Part shown: in pieces, positions 1-11,053 of the stretch
Layout: each line of letters opens with the position of its first letter
Numbering within the stretch: position 1 is the first letter of the stretch
Source: Neurospora tetraspora
Taxonomy: Eukaryota > Ascomycota > Sordariomycetes > Sordariales > Sordariaceae
Length of the DNA: 64,000 nucleotides
Direction: 5' to 3'
Assembly: GCF_033439725.1 (NCBI RefSeq)
Contig: NW_026944391.1
Location: 186,001 to 250,000 of the forward strand
Notes under the pieces: model-generated
What the model saw: the letters and a program-made list of their open reading frames with translations, nothing else
Told to the model about the DNA's origin: nothing
Database searches by the model: none
Position numbers and translations under genes: made by a program

Positions 1-372
1 GACTGTCTATTTCAAGGCGCTGGCCCGTATGGGCGATCAACACCTGCGTAACCATTTTCACGCATGCTTCCCAAGTCGCTTCCACGGTGAAAGACGGAAG
101 CAACCCGAGTCGGCGGACCGAATGGGTGTTGACAAGTGTGAAGAGTGTTCTCCGGTCTGTGATGGCGGCCGTCGGTCGGTGGGTGGAGGGTTGGACGTCG
201 ACGTGGGGAAGTACTTAGGTGGAAGTGGTAGTGGCCCGATGGAAAGCAGTCCCCGGGCCCTGTGAGGCCAGATCCGCAACGGCCCAGGTAGTGCCCCGCC
301 GCCCAACACCGACACCAGGGGCAGCTCCAGGACGCTCGGCAACAGTGACACCTCCATGCTGCTGCAATGGAT
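1..372. other. Intergenic sequence at window edge
   Basis: Moderate-GC sequence with several short overlapping open frames on both strands, none with a recognisable protein motif. I see no supported gene here. The right edge is the 8-bp flank (365-372) of the small inverted-repeat element that follows. Confidence 0.5.
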
Positions 373-710
373 GGGGGGGTCGTTATCCAGGTCCAAGAAA
401 CTGGCCCAAAAGGGAAGTTCTCTAGCCGTTTATCGTTTTCTGACATGTCCCTCCAGCATTTTCGCTCTGCAACCCAGAATGCAGCAATGTACCCAAAAAG
501 CCCCCTTTTGGGGCCAGCTGAATTGCGAAAACAAATATCCAGCACTGCGTGAGCGTGTCAATGAGTTTTTTTCTGTTGGTTTCTTTGCTGAAAAGTGAAA
601 AAACTTGGATAATTGTCAGAATAGAGATGTTGGGAGGTACTTCAGAGGGGATTTTGCTGCGAGGTGCTATTCCCTTTTGGGCCAGTTTCTTGGACCTGGA
701 TACCGCTCCC
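373..710. mobile_element. MITE-like element with 8-bp target duplication
   Basis: The octamer CAATGGAT occurs at 365-372 and again at 711-718. Between the copies lie terminal inverted repeats that share a perfect 33-bp core (384-416 against the reverse complement of 670-702). The outermost 11 or so bases of the arms are G-rich and only partly matched. At 338 bp with no coding capacity this fits a non-autonomous DNA transposon, and an 8-bp duplication points to a hAT-type transposase acting in trans. A short palindrome around 490-515 (CCCAAAAAGC..CTTTTGGGG) lies inside. Open frames crossing this element are not genes. The family name is inference; the duplication and the inverted repeat are read directly. 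Confidence 0.72.
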
Positions 711-718
711 CAATGGAT

Positions 719-1361
719 GAACCTACTGTACACTATCGAGTCCAAGTTACCTACCTCTCTCTCTTTTAGCATGACAAGAATCATATCTCTTGCTCCAAAG
801 TCAACTCGGGGATTAAAGCTGAGTGGCATATATTCGCCAGCTCTCCGTCACACGTAGTACACTTGTAGGTAGGTGCTGTCTCCCTCTGTCTCTCAACCTA
901 GTGTACACTACGGGTAACTGCCCGTGTAGTTCATTCCATGCTCCATTCATTCAAACATGGAGTCGGGTGCTTCATGATGATGCCACAGGTGCTCAGAGCT
1001 TGAACAACAACCAGCTTGAAGTTTATCCTCGATCCCATGTTCCATTTTTGACCAGGATAACAGTACTACTGCTAGTCGTGGTCACTTTTATTTTACGAGT
1101 TGAACCGCCCTTCGCTTCAGACGCGTTACCAGCGCGTCCTACGCGCACATCTATATCCAGCAGTCCGCTTCTTGGCTTACTTACGCCTGTAATGAAGGAG
1201 GTCTGCCTCATCCACCTGCTCTGGAATGATCTGTAGGTTGTAGCAATCTGGACCAGCCTTTCAAGTTCAACTCCGCAAACCACGCCATACATTCTACCAT
1301 TATCATTCAGCTATATCTCTCCAGCCGCCTCCAACCAGCCGCGGCGCTCAACCAACTGGTC
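719..1361. other. Intergenic region upstream of the CENP-H-like gene
   Basis: No coding sequence is supported. The last 100 bases are C/T-rich with CAACC-type runs just before the ATG at 1362, which fits a filamentous-ascomycete core promoter and leader. No TATA element is obvious. Confidence 0.4.
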
Positions 1362-2191
1362 ATGTCGGCTCTTGTTCCCGATCCAAACCCTCGCCTTTCA
1401 GAGACGGAGGAAGAAGCGTTGTCACTCTATGACAGACTGCAGGAGCTACATATTCAGATAGGCCTTCTGCAGGCCCAGCAAGATCACTCCGACCCGCAAA
1501 GTCAGCAACCCGATGTATATCCCCCTCGAGGTTTTGTAATGTTCTGACCATGGGCGCTGCATTAGGCCCTACATCCTTTACAGGACATTCGGAAGTAGAT
1601 GAGGCTCGCACGCAACTACTCGAAGCAAAGGCGGCTCTTGAATTGCGGGACTACGTATTTGAAAGCGCCGTCGTGGTCCGGCCTATATTGAGGGCTGTTC
1701 ATGGCGGAACTCAGGCCTCCCCGGTAGAACGGTCCGTTTTCACTGTGGTTAGGATCTGCAATCTCTTTTTCTCGGATATCGCTGACGTCTGTTTCGTTTC
1801 AAGAGATATCCTGCCATTGATCCGGCAGCGGGATCTAGTATCTGCCAAAGCGGCTCAGCAAGCTTCAGCCTCCCATCAAGTCAGAGACCGTATCTTGGAT
1901 CTGGAACTTGAGCGTCTCCGCATTGGTCAACAAAACGCGACATTGGCTTCGGAACTCTTGCGGTTGTCAAAAACCACCGGCACTCATGACGTACAAGTGG
2001 ATGGAGCTACCAAGCTTGAAAGACAGCTGGGTAATACGAAGGGTGAGCTACAGGTGAGCCGCCAGAGATGGAAGACGATCAAGGGAGCGACGAGCGCGCT
2101 CGTAGCCGGCAGCGGAGTCGATTGGGTCCGAGATGAACGACTTAGAGGTTTGGTCCTCGACCCGCCGGATCTTTCCACCAAAGGGCCGTAA
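1362..2191 (+). CDS. CENP-H-like inner kinetochore protein (Fta3 family)
   Basis: Three exons give a 234-aa protein: 1362-1530, 1584-1731 and 1804-2191. Intron 1 (GTTTTG...ACAG) restores frame in phase 1; intron 2 (GTCCGT...TTTCAAG, branch GCTGAC) is 72 bp, a multiple of three without a stop, so an unspliced reading adds 24 spurious residues. The protein is largely alpha-helical and probably coiled coil, with charged heptads after residue 70. Its C-terminus carries WKTIKGATSALVAGSGVDW followed by RDERLRGLVLDPPD, which resembles the conserved C-terminal end of CENP-H. In that family the protein sits in the inner kinetochore (CCAN, with CENP-K/I/M partners) and helps hold the centromere to the spindle machinery. 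Length suits fungal members. The family call rests on my recognition of the C-terminal motif; another coiled-coil kinetochore subunit is the main alternative. Confidence 0.68.
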
Positions 2192-4450
2192 TGAAGAAGT
2201 AACATGCTCGGTACTTTTCAAGAGCAACGACCCGGTTTGGCAGTCGAGAGGTTCTGGGCAATCGGTCATGTTGGCACGATTCTCGATGCCTCATTTGAAC
2301 AGCCAAGGACAACCCATGGTTACAAAGTAGCCATGCAGACTATTTCCGTTTGCTGAAGAAACGACGCTATGTCCGAGTCCTGCTTTTGACGACAATTGTT
2401 CCCAGGCTTCCTCTCTGCTTCTTTGAAAAGCCGAGGATCGCATTCAGCTGTTGGTCATTGATTGCCGGGAACAAAGTTGTAATATGACAATTTGCTCGAT
2501 TTTCATGTTTACCGAGTAGTCCTCTTGAGAGAATAGCGCCAATAGATCTTACTTGCTGTGTGCTATCTGTCCCCGATTTGGTCGCCGCTATCCTCTTCCG
2601 CCACTGTTCGAGCATATTGTGATGCCATATTATTGCTGAACAACGGGGGGCAGCATTCCGAGGTTTGTACTGTATCTTCTTGATCGGAAACAAGCAGCGA
2701 GAAGAATAACTTGCCCAGTAAATGGCAGGTTTTAACCATGCTTGGTAGGCACACGTGTGCTATACCATGCAGTAATAGATGATGAACCTTCACCAAACGA
2801 GACACTGGCCGTTTCTGGCGTGGAACATGTCATGGCACGAGGGGACGGTCGTGTCTCTGCATTACAAGGCCGCCCGGATTCGGGTATTGAGGTACTCCGT
2901 ACCGTGTACAGTTCGTAGTCTGGGTGGTACGGATTGTTCTGCGGTACCAAGAGACAAGCGTAGCAACTTGAAAAAGGGCAAGCTCTGCTCGATGCTCTCT
3001 CGTGTCTCGGTAGACCTGGCATGCCTCAACCAGGCGCGGAAACAAAGGATGTGAGTGGACGAGAACTGGCGTGCCAACAATAGCTACTGTGGCTGATATT
3101 GCAAGCAACTGTTAGCAAATGTCCGCGCACCTCAACTGCTTCCTTACTGTAAGATTAGAGGCTCGTCTTTCAGAGACGACTGCTAGAATACCATTGGTAA
3201 GTCAACACTGGCCTATGATACTTCATTCCTACCTTGGCAGCCTCGACGTCTTGCTACCCTTGAACGCATCTTCGTCATCTTATGTGAACAGGCCAGGGAG
3301 AGACGATGAAAACGGCACGAGATTTCAGGTCCTCATGCTAGACTGGGAGCCAGGGAGCTTGGTCAAGCTGCGTGTCTCACACAAGCCATTCTAACGCCCT
3401 TGCAGAGCTTCACGAGTCGAAATGAGGGCCACCTGGCGGGTAGTGAGGCCGTACTGGTTATACTCGTCAGTCTTTTTTCATTTTACTGCCCAATGGCCAG
3501 TTGATCGAGGCAGGGCAGTTCGTGAAATGAGGGAAGTGCAGCCCACCCCCGAGTGACCAGACGTCCTCTCGGACCGTCCATGATGCCCAGTAATAAGCAG
3601 GCGTTCATAACAGGGCAGCCTGCCGCCCCCAAGAAAAAGATACGGACGAGAGCGACGATGGTTGAGTGAGAGAAAAGTGACGGGTGTGTGCGAGCCCGCC
3701 CAGTGCTCATCCAAAAAGGCCACTGCACGCACCTCATGGGTGGAAGCCGGGCGGGAGCTGGGGGGGCGCTCGACCCTAGCTGTCCGGCCGAATGCATCCA
3801 GACCAGACCAGACGAGGATGGGTTGGGATGGCATCAAGCGACTGAAGCGAACGAGTGACTGAGGTGCGGCGGCAGCCTGTCAGAAGGTGGGAGTGATAGT
3901 ACCTGCCTCTAGTCATCCATAGAACTGGAAGCTGGATTGGAAGCTGACCCAGCCGGGAGCTGGAACTGGAACTGGAACTGGAAATGGAATTGGCACGGGC
4001 TCGAGCTGGATGGCTGCTGGCACTGGAAGCTGGCAGGCAAGCACGGGCCAGGTAAAGTACACAGTACCGACAAGCACGGCGCAAGTGGGCGACATGGGAC
4101 ATGTACCGGTACTTGTGTTGACGCTTGGCCAGCGCCAGGCCGCCAGCCATTGACTGCAGTGCAATTGGAGTGGCCCGGTCCGAAGAGGGATGAATGAGTG
4201 GTCAGAGTGGGTGCCCTCGCCTCCCTCCCAAATCACGCTGCAAAAATCAGCCGGCGCTGCACCCTTTTTTTGTTATGAAGTAGGAAGGAGCTTCCCCCGC
4301 CCCTTCAATCAGCCGCCCATAGTAAAATACCAGGCAAAGGCGTCGCCCCCTCCTCTCTCTCACAAAACTCCCTCCTCTTTTTCCCATACAAACGAAGCGC
4401 ACCGCTCACCACGCCAAACTCGATACCCATTTTCCCACGCTTATTGCACG
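2192..4450. other. Long intergenic region with simple repeats
   Basis: About 2.3 kb without a supported gene. Several 60-120 codon frames exist on both strands but show no family motifs and overlap each other. A short hexamer tandem (CTGGAA, about four units plus decayed flanks) lies near 3958-3995, and GACCA repeats near 3806-3818. The last 150 bases become C/T-rich, consistent with the NHP6-type promoter. Confidence 0.4.
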
Positions 4451-4893
4451 CGTATGTGAGTACCTCCTTTCCTTAGCCAGCACCAGCAAAATCACAAGTA
4501 CTCGCGCCCATCTGGCATTTGGCCTTTGCCTGCCTCTATCCAAGCGGAACTGCCATTGGGTCCCATGCAACCAGCCAACCTCGCTGCCCACCTCGCTGTT
4601 GCCATCCAAATCGAAGCCGGCGCACGCTTGTTGCTTTGCGCGTCGGTGCTCAGCACTCCCGGCACCAGCTCGAGTCTGCGCGTCGCCGTCTCCACGCAAA
4701 GCTTCTATAGGACCTGCCGCCTTCGCACCACGCCGGGAGCTCACTTTGCGCTGCCCACACACGTCTCCGGTCTCGCGTCAAGAAAAAACATCACAACGTA
4801 CCGCGATCGCTGACCAGGGTGGCACAATCTCTCAACAGCAGCATCACCACGCATTCAAACAGTCTCATCTTCAGCAAAAAAAAAATAAACCAA

Positions 4894-5189
4894 GTACGTT
4901 TGTCGCGTATGTGGTATTCATTGATGCTTCAATGACGCAGCATGCCTGCCCTAAATTTTAATCAGCAGTTGCATGCCAATTGTTTCGACAGCCTCGGGTG
5001 CCGCACTCGCTCTGGCAAACGAGCATACACATCAGCACCTTCTGCTCGTGTTTTGCGCTGTGCAGCTTGTCTGAAGTCGGACAAGCCGCAGTTTACCAAC
5101 GAAACTCGTGGACTTGATCAATCATTTCATACGCGCCGCGATACGGTCTCAATTGTTAACTCATTACTAACAATATTTTTGATTTGCAG
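4894..5189 (+). other. Probable 5'-UTR intron of the HMG-box gene
   Basis: A canonical donor GTACGT at 4894, directly after an A-rich leader, and an acceptor ...GATTTGCAG ending at 5189, ten bases before the ATG at 5200, define a 296-bp intron in the leader. A branch-like ACTAACA lies 18-24 bases before the acceptor (around 5165-5171). This is inferred from splice signals alone. Confidence 0.5.
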
Positions 5190-5199
5190 ATTAGACATC

Positions 5200-5802
5200 A
5201 TGCCCAAGGCCGCCGCCAAAAGCAAGACCACCGGCAAGGTCGAGAAGCGCCGCGCGAAGAAGGGTGAGTTACCGCAACACAACCCTTTCCCTACGGAACG
5301 CTCGATATGATGTTCCCCCATTCGCATATCACACCTGTGGCAACCTGGTCGCTTGTCTTGTAGGGTCATGCTTCAATGACAAGGCCCACATGCAATGCTT
5401 GCGGTGGGCTTTGATTGCAGCTGATACCAAAACATACAAGTGGTCGCTCTTGCTGTTTCGCAGCTCCTTGTTGCTGACTTGTGTTATTCAAGACCCCAAC
5501 GCCCCGAAGCGTGGCCTCTCTGCCTACATGTTCTTCGCCAATGAGCAGCGCGAGAACGTCCGTGAAGAAAACCCCGGCGTCTCTTTCGGTCAGGTCGGCA
5601 AGATTCTTGGAGAAAGGTGGAAGGCTCTCAGCGACAAGCAGCGTGCCCCCTATGAGGCCAAGGCTGCCGCCGACAAGAAGCGTTATGAGGACGAGAAGCA
5701 GGCTTATAACGTGAGTCATCCCCACGTTATCCCAACTCTACTAGCAACGGAAACTGATCATGAGGCGCATAGGCCGAGGCCGACGAGGAGGAGTCTTCCT
5801 GA
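5200..5802 (+). CDS. nhp6: NHP6-type HMG-box chromatin protein
   Basis: Three exons, 5200-5263, 5493-5710 and 5773-5802, encode 103 aa. The first exon supplies a short lysine/alanine-rich basic arm. The second holds almost the whole HMG box (about residues 22-94), beginning [20 protein letters not shown] and continuing through [12 protein letters not shown] and [16 protein letters not shown]. The third adds an acidic tail ending EADEEESS. Size and order match fungal Nhp6: a single HMG box that binds and bends DNA without sequence preference, assists FACT, and acts in chromatin assembly and in Pol II and Pol III transcription. Both intron boundaries are GT-AG, and the phase-1 junction of intron 1 creates the Asp of DPNAPKR, which supports the model. 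The first intron (229 bp) is long for this class. Recognition is by clear motif. Confidence 0.95.
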
Positions 5803-7451
5803 ATGAACCCTTCTCGCCGACTCGAATGCGCTCGCGGAATTCAGTCTTGAAAAACACGTTGATATTTGATCAGAGCAAGACACTGCGATCAGCAAACGAG
5901 GCTTTCTTTATTTGACCTTGTATTTTGGGACGGACGGTGTTGTTACGGTGCCACGGGATTTCCTTTTTTACGCCATGGTTTGCACGAGCTTTGCTATGAT
6001 CAAGGAACAAAGCTATCCCTCCATTGGGGGACCAATCGAATCAGTCAGCTCATTCGCTGGCTAGCTTGTACAACAAATCTCAGTTTTTGATATTCGGGAA
6101 CAGGTGCGCACGCAATGGCAGGGGATCAAGAGTTGCCATGGATGGATTTGAACGATTGCGCGGTCAACGATGATATATCGCCCACGTCTATAAGGGTTCA
6201 AATCCTGGTTGACGCTTCTTTTTTTTGCGCGGAACTGGTTAATATAGGCTACTGCTCGAACGATCAAACAGTCCCATTTGGCGCAGTTGCTGTTGTTTGT
6301 CGCAAGACTATATACCTCTTAGGATTCTTGGTCAACACAAGCGATCAAGTGATATTATGTTCACCAGGACTTGTTGGGGGCAACACTTATTGCTAGAGGT
6401 CGTGCAAAGACCATGCCGTATGGCCGTGGTTAGATGCGGACGTCGTTCTTCTGGAGTTCATAATGGTGAGAACTACTGCCCGGTACCATAGACGGAGAGG
6501 CTAGTGATATCGAGGGCTAACTACTGTGTACGCACTACAGTCGACAGTTCTCGCTTAAAAATAAAACAAATCCAAACTAACAGTTCCATGAACGTATGCG
6601 GTACTAGGCTCGACTAGGCAACAGATCTTAGTCCATGCAGCCCATGCTACAGCGTCTGTCCAAGTTATGTTACTTCTTATACCTCAGTATTTCCGGATAG
6701 TCCAGCTATGGAGTGGCAGACTCGATTTTACTGTATCATTCTAATTCGAATTGCCGTAAGGAGTGGTGTTTTGCCCCTTCGTGGCGGCCACTGACTCCTC
6801 GACCGCCATCGTATCCGCATGCATTGCAGCATATCCAGTTACACACGGAGGGCCTCCCCGTCCACGATATCAGCTACAAACTGGGCATTTATGGGTTTGT
6901 CTCAGGCAGCTTAAGTCGAATGAGCTCAAGGCCTTACTGTCCCACTGATTTTTTGTACGTTGGGCGCCAAGTAAGTCGGTTAGGCCAACTAACTGCAGCC
7001 GAGAATCCTGCATGGTCAATTGGCTGAGACTTTGTCCCTTCTGATATGTAAGTACGTACCTGTCACTGTCTCTCGTCGAGGAAGCCGTTGTCCAATCCGT
7101 CGTCCCCCGCTGTGTCGCGGTTCGACCCTCGTCCGGTCATTTTATTGCATGTTTATACATTGCTAGCAATCGAGTCTCGCGGCGTCCACTTAGCCATACT
7201 ACTGGCAGGCTACAACCAGCCGTGGCAGCAAGGACGGCGAGGTGTGCAAACACTTCGCTCATTATCGGCACTCGAGCCTGGTTAGCACTGCCTGATTGAC
7301 CAGTCCTGTCAAGGAACAGCGCCAGATCCTAACCACCCATTGATGTCCATCCGATTTCTGCGAACTAGCTCTCCAGTGTATACCCGTTGGCGGCCGCGGC
7401 TCAGTTTGTCATCACAATTCGTCCGATTTTCTACAGGCTCCTCTGGGCGTC
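5803..7451. other. Intergenic region, nothing firm
   Basis: The first few hundred bases should hold the 3'-UTR of the HMG-box gene. Short open frames at 6115-6396 and 6713-7027 have no family features. A B-box-like GGTTCAAATCC at 6198-6208 is followed by a run of eight T, but no cloverleaf forms around it. I see no supported gene. Confidence 0.4.
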
Positions 7452-9569
7452 ATGGATCACACCAACATCGGCATACCTTGCGAGATACAGCTATTTCAGA
7501 GCTGTTGCCGTGAGGCCGAGCGGGCTGCCATTGTGGCCGTCGCGTTAGATCAACTACGGGAGGCGCTCCCGGAGTCATTTCACGGCCACCTTATCGCCTT
7601 GGCTGGGGAAATTCGGGACTCCAGCAGGCGGCTCCGCGATCTTGCCAATCATTCCCAGTCTCATATCGAACGCGTCCCTCTCGTCCTCAACTACTTGAAT
7701 ATTATTTTACCATGCCTGTGTCGTACCCTGAACGATATCATGGGTTACTATGACGACAGAACACTTGCTCGGGAAATCCGGTGGCGGAAGATGTACAACA
7801 AGATGACAGAAGAAGCCGGGGGTATTCCGCTTCCCCAGCGTTTCGTGCTTTACAACAACTTTCTGGTCATGTTAGGGTACCTTCTTAACAGGTGAATGGA
7901 TATTTTGACGGTGACTGCGAAAACAACTGCGCTCTAACTAGGTATGCATAGGTCTCCGAGCTTCGATCCAAATACACTCGAGACGCTCCGTGGCCATCTT
8001 GTTGAGTTGAGGGAGAAACGAGGGATTCGTAAGTGACCTAGCTTGACGTTCTTTTCCCGCGGGGACAACTAACATCCATACGCAGCACCATTGCCACAGC
8101 AAGTTGGCTCCATCAGTCCTGCCGACATAGTACCTTCTTTGGCAACTCTTACCGATCCAGTCTGTATCGGCCTCCAGTCTGATTCACCAGCTTGGATGCT
8201 AACTACACAGGATCAGAATGCGCATTGGGCCGAACAAATATTCTCGCTCCCACTAGCTTCTCGAACTGTGCTCAAACATGTAAAACCGTGAGTACCGCAC
8301 TGCAGAAGAATAAATGAGTGATTGCGTCTGATACATTAGGGCGTAATAGGTCAAAGGCATGCGGCCCATTCTTTCGACGGGATCAACTTGCCATACCTCC
8401 AGAACCCAAAGTTCTCTTCCGGCGGTGAGTCTATAATCTTGACCGTCCCATGAAGTCTTCATTCGCCGTATATCTGAACTGTCAGCTACCGTTGCCTGGT
8501 GTGAAGCAACCTCTGGATCTGTTGCTTTGTGCTCGTGTCAGCAAGGTTCTAACTTCAGGTACTGACGACGTCAATTCAGGCCTTTCGATAACGATAAGAC
8601 GTCTGTGGTGGCGTACCTCAACCCGATCGACCAAGCCCCCTACCTTCTTATCCGCAGTCTCCAGGGTGAAGTAGCCTGGTTCTCGTCCTATGGGGTCCAC
8701 GAGCTTTGTATCGGGCGCGAAGGCAGCGCGTTGCAGCTTAAACGCTGGAGCCGGTCGGAACAATGTAGCAAGCTGTGGGCGGCGTTTTACTTTATCACAT
8801 GGGAGGGTAAGGCTTCAAGGTTGCAACCATTTTGCGATGGGATCAGTCCAACTAATCACTCACATATCTCTTCAGAGATGGTACTTTTCTACTGCACGTT
8901 TGTCGCGCTCAAGGCTCGCAACAGGCTAACCATCCAAATTCATCCAACCGAGTTCCAATTACAAAGAGAGAAGCGGCTCTTCCAAGCGTACGTGTCGTCT
9001 AAGTCTAGGATATGGGATCGGGGCATTGTTGACTTGGAAGTGCAGGCAAATCGTGGACGATGGGTACAAGCACTCGCTAGTCGTGTACGAGGATCAGCAA
9101 ACTCATGGTGTTCGTCTTCATGCTGCAGTATGGGATGGTGAACTAAAGCAATGTCCGGTTTGGACCGCATTTGGTGAGATAAGAAACCTCATATCTCTGT
9201 TTCATAGGTACTAATACGAATGCTACCAGTAACGGCTCAGTCACAGTCTTCGACATGGATCAGTCGGCGTTCCAAGCATCGTGTTTGGTTGAGAAACATA
9301 CAGCTTTATGTCTTTTGCAAGAACTACCGACAAGAGGTTCAGCGGCAAAATAAGTCAAATGCATTCGAGATATATTTTGTAACAGAACAAGGTGTGTTTC
9401 CAGCAGAGACAGACCATAGTCCTGAATGGACTACTGGAGTTTCACAGCTAATATTGGTTCTATCTGGGGCATAGGCGCATCCAAGTTCAAAGAGGTCTTT
9501 TCAGCTATGGAGGTATCCGGAGGCTCATCTGAGACCCCAGAGACCGCCACAGGTCCATCGGGGGAATAG
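7452..9569 (+). CDS. Uncharacterised fungal protein, nine exons, 505 aa
   Basis: I reconstruct exons 7452-7891, 7952-8028, 8086-8287, 8350-8424, 8580-8806, 8876-8987, 9046-9173, 9230-9391 and 9475-9569. Every junction is GT-AG and keeps phase, giving 505 codons before TAG. The first third is helical (EAERAAIVAVALDQLREALP, with REIRWRKMYNKM further on). The second half looks beta-rich with many aromatics, for example APYLLIRSLQGEVAWF, then DDGYKHSLVVYED and RLHAAVWDGELKQCPVW, and could contain one or two PH-like or Ig-like folds. There is no signal peptide or membrane segment. The short C-terminal tail is Ser/Thr/Glu-rich. I do not recognise a named family and give no function. Intron 5 (8807-8875) is 69 bp, in frame and stop-free, so it can be missed by simple ORF calling. 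The 155-bp fourth intron is the least certain part of the model. Confidence 0.75.
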
Positions 9570-10672
9570 AGTAACCACTCTCCGCATTGTGTGAAGGGGG
9601 TGTATCTTCTGGAATGTCCTTGTTGGCGGAGTGTGTGTGTGCGTGATGACATTTGAGGTAGGTTTGGCTTGTTAGGGGCAATTTCTTAGCCCTCAATATC
9701 GACATTTCTACTAGCAAAATAGTGGAGGAGATAGCAGCACACAGCTGAAATAAGCTTCCTTATATTGGTTAGCTAACAAACAAGTTGTGTAAATCAAGAA
9801 ACACACTTCTATTTCTAGGCTTCGCTCGAGAGCTGGAGGAGTACATGTCGGCGAGGTCATATACCATTTTTTCGGCAGAAGAGGAACGGAGAGATTCTTC
9901 TCGCAAATTTGCTGAACACCACTGTCCCCGAGGTAGCGAGGAGGTATCATGTATACTTGCCCATTTTTACCCCAGCCCTACTTTGAATCCTGGTGTTGCT
10001 ATCTTAAAACATATCCACAACGGGTTATGTCCAGGATGAAAAGACCACCTGCATGTTAGTTGCTTGCTATACACTACGAGAGGTGTAATCCGCGAGTCAA
10101 ATGTCCGACTCCCAGTTGTAACTCTGAAGCTTGCTATCTGCAATATCTGTCCCGGTGCGTGTGGTTGCAGCACGTGGCAGCTGAGGGAGGTGGATTTGTG
10201 TGGTGAAGAGTGGAGTCGTAACTGGAGGTGAGTTCGATTCTATTCTCACTGCTCTTGCAAGCGTCTTACACTACCGCTTCTCACGAGGACTGCCGGGCAT
10301 GGGCATGCAATACGACCAACATGTGCCCAACCTACTGGTCTAGACCATTGCGGTGTGATACTCACGTGTGACTTCGAGGTCTGGATAGTACTATAGTGGT
10401 TGTTAACTTGGGGTATCGAAATCCTAGTAAGCCAAGCAGTTTAATAGTTTGCATAACGTGCCAAGGTGTCAGCCCAACGGTTCCGCCAGATCGGTCGTCT
10501 CGAGATGGCCTCGGTGCCTTGGACGCCCAGAGCACCGTAGAAGCGTTGATGCGGTGCCCGAGGTATCTCGGGCACTGAGGATCGGGTTGGGAAGGTTCAT
10601 CATTGGATTGGGTCATTGCGGCGTCCAAAGCTGTCCCCCGCTCAGGCTCCCGTCAACGAAACCCTGTGTGCC
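9570..10672. other. Intergenic region left of the telomere-repeat MITE
   Basis: About 1.1 kb. I see only short frames without motifs and no RNA gene. The sequence GGTATCTCGGGCAC near 10562 repeats part of GGTGCCCGAGGTATCTCGG, a small imperfect palindrome. The right edge is the 8-bp flank of the next element. Confidence 0.4.
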
Positions 10673-10680
10673 ATGTAGAA

Positions 10681-11045
10681 CGAGCCCGTTAAAGCGACTG
10701 TACAACCGGTCAGCGCGACTGTGTGGGGCCATACAAACTTGTCGCCAGAGACAGCCGACTTCAGGCTTGGCATCGCTTTTGCGCGCCCGCATCACGACCA
10801 CCAAAAGTCATCCTTTTGAACCACTACAACGAGACCTCAAAACCACCTTTTTCAAAGCGCTCAAATTCACATTCACACGCGGGGGCCTCTCGCCGGCCCC
10901 CTGAACCCCCGGAACTAACCCTAACTAACCCTAACCGCTAACCCTAACCACTAATCTGGGTTGCTGGAGGTGACTTACACTTTCAAGCTGCTGTTGTCTC
11001 CACACAGTCGCGCTGACCGGTTGTACAGTCGCTTTAACGGGCTCG
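10681..11045. mobile_element. MITE with 46-bp perfect TIRs and telomere-like core
   Basis: Positions 10681-10726 are the exact reverse complement of 11000-11045 (46 of 46 bases; the arm starts CGAGCCCGTTAAAGCG). ATGTAGAA lies immediately outside on both sides (10673-10680 and 11046-11053), a perfect 8-bp target-site duplication. The element is therefore a 365-bp non-autonomous DNA transposon, most likely hAT-mobilised. Perfect arms and an intact duplication suggest a recent insertion with no sign of RIP. The interior holds a G/C-rich palindromic patch near 10880-10910 and a block of telomere-like units. Open frames spanning it are not genes. Duplication and arms are directly visible; the superfamily is inference from TSD length. 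Confidence 0.85.
10914..10950. repeat. Interstitial telomere-like repeats (CCCTAA-type)
   Basis: About 36 bases are built of TAACCC, TAAC and CTAACC units, including TAACCCTAACTAACCC and a further TAACCCTAACC after a short CGC interruption. Fungal telomeres are typically TTAGGG. The block is internal to the 365-bp MITE, not at a chromosome end. Confidence 0.85.
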
Positions 11046-11053
11046 ATGTAGAA

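Noticed and set aside
422-829. 135-codon minus-strand open frame
   Set aside because: It crosses both arms of the MITE at 373-710 and reads its inverted repeat.
6159-6228. Possible Pol III gene: GGTTCAAATCC followed by eight T
   Set aside because: No A box at the right distance and no cloverleaf; acceptor-like pairing (GTCAA/TTGAC) spans only 57 bases.
10449-10904. 151-codon open frame upstream of phosphoglucomutase
   Set aside because: It runs through the MITE arm and its GC-rich core, with no protein-like features.
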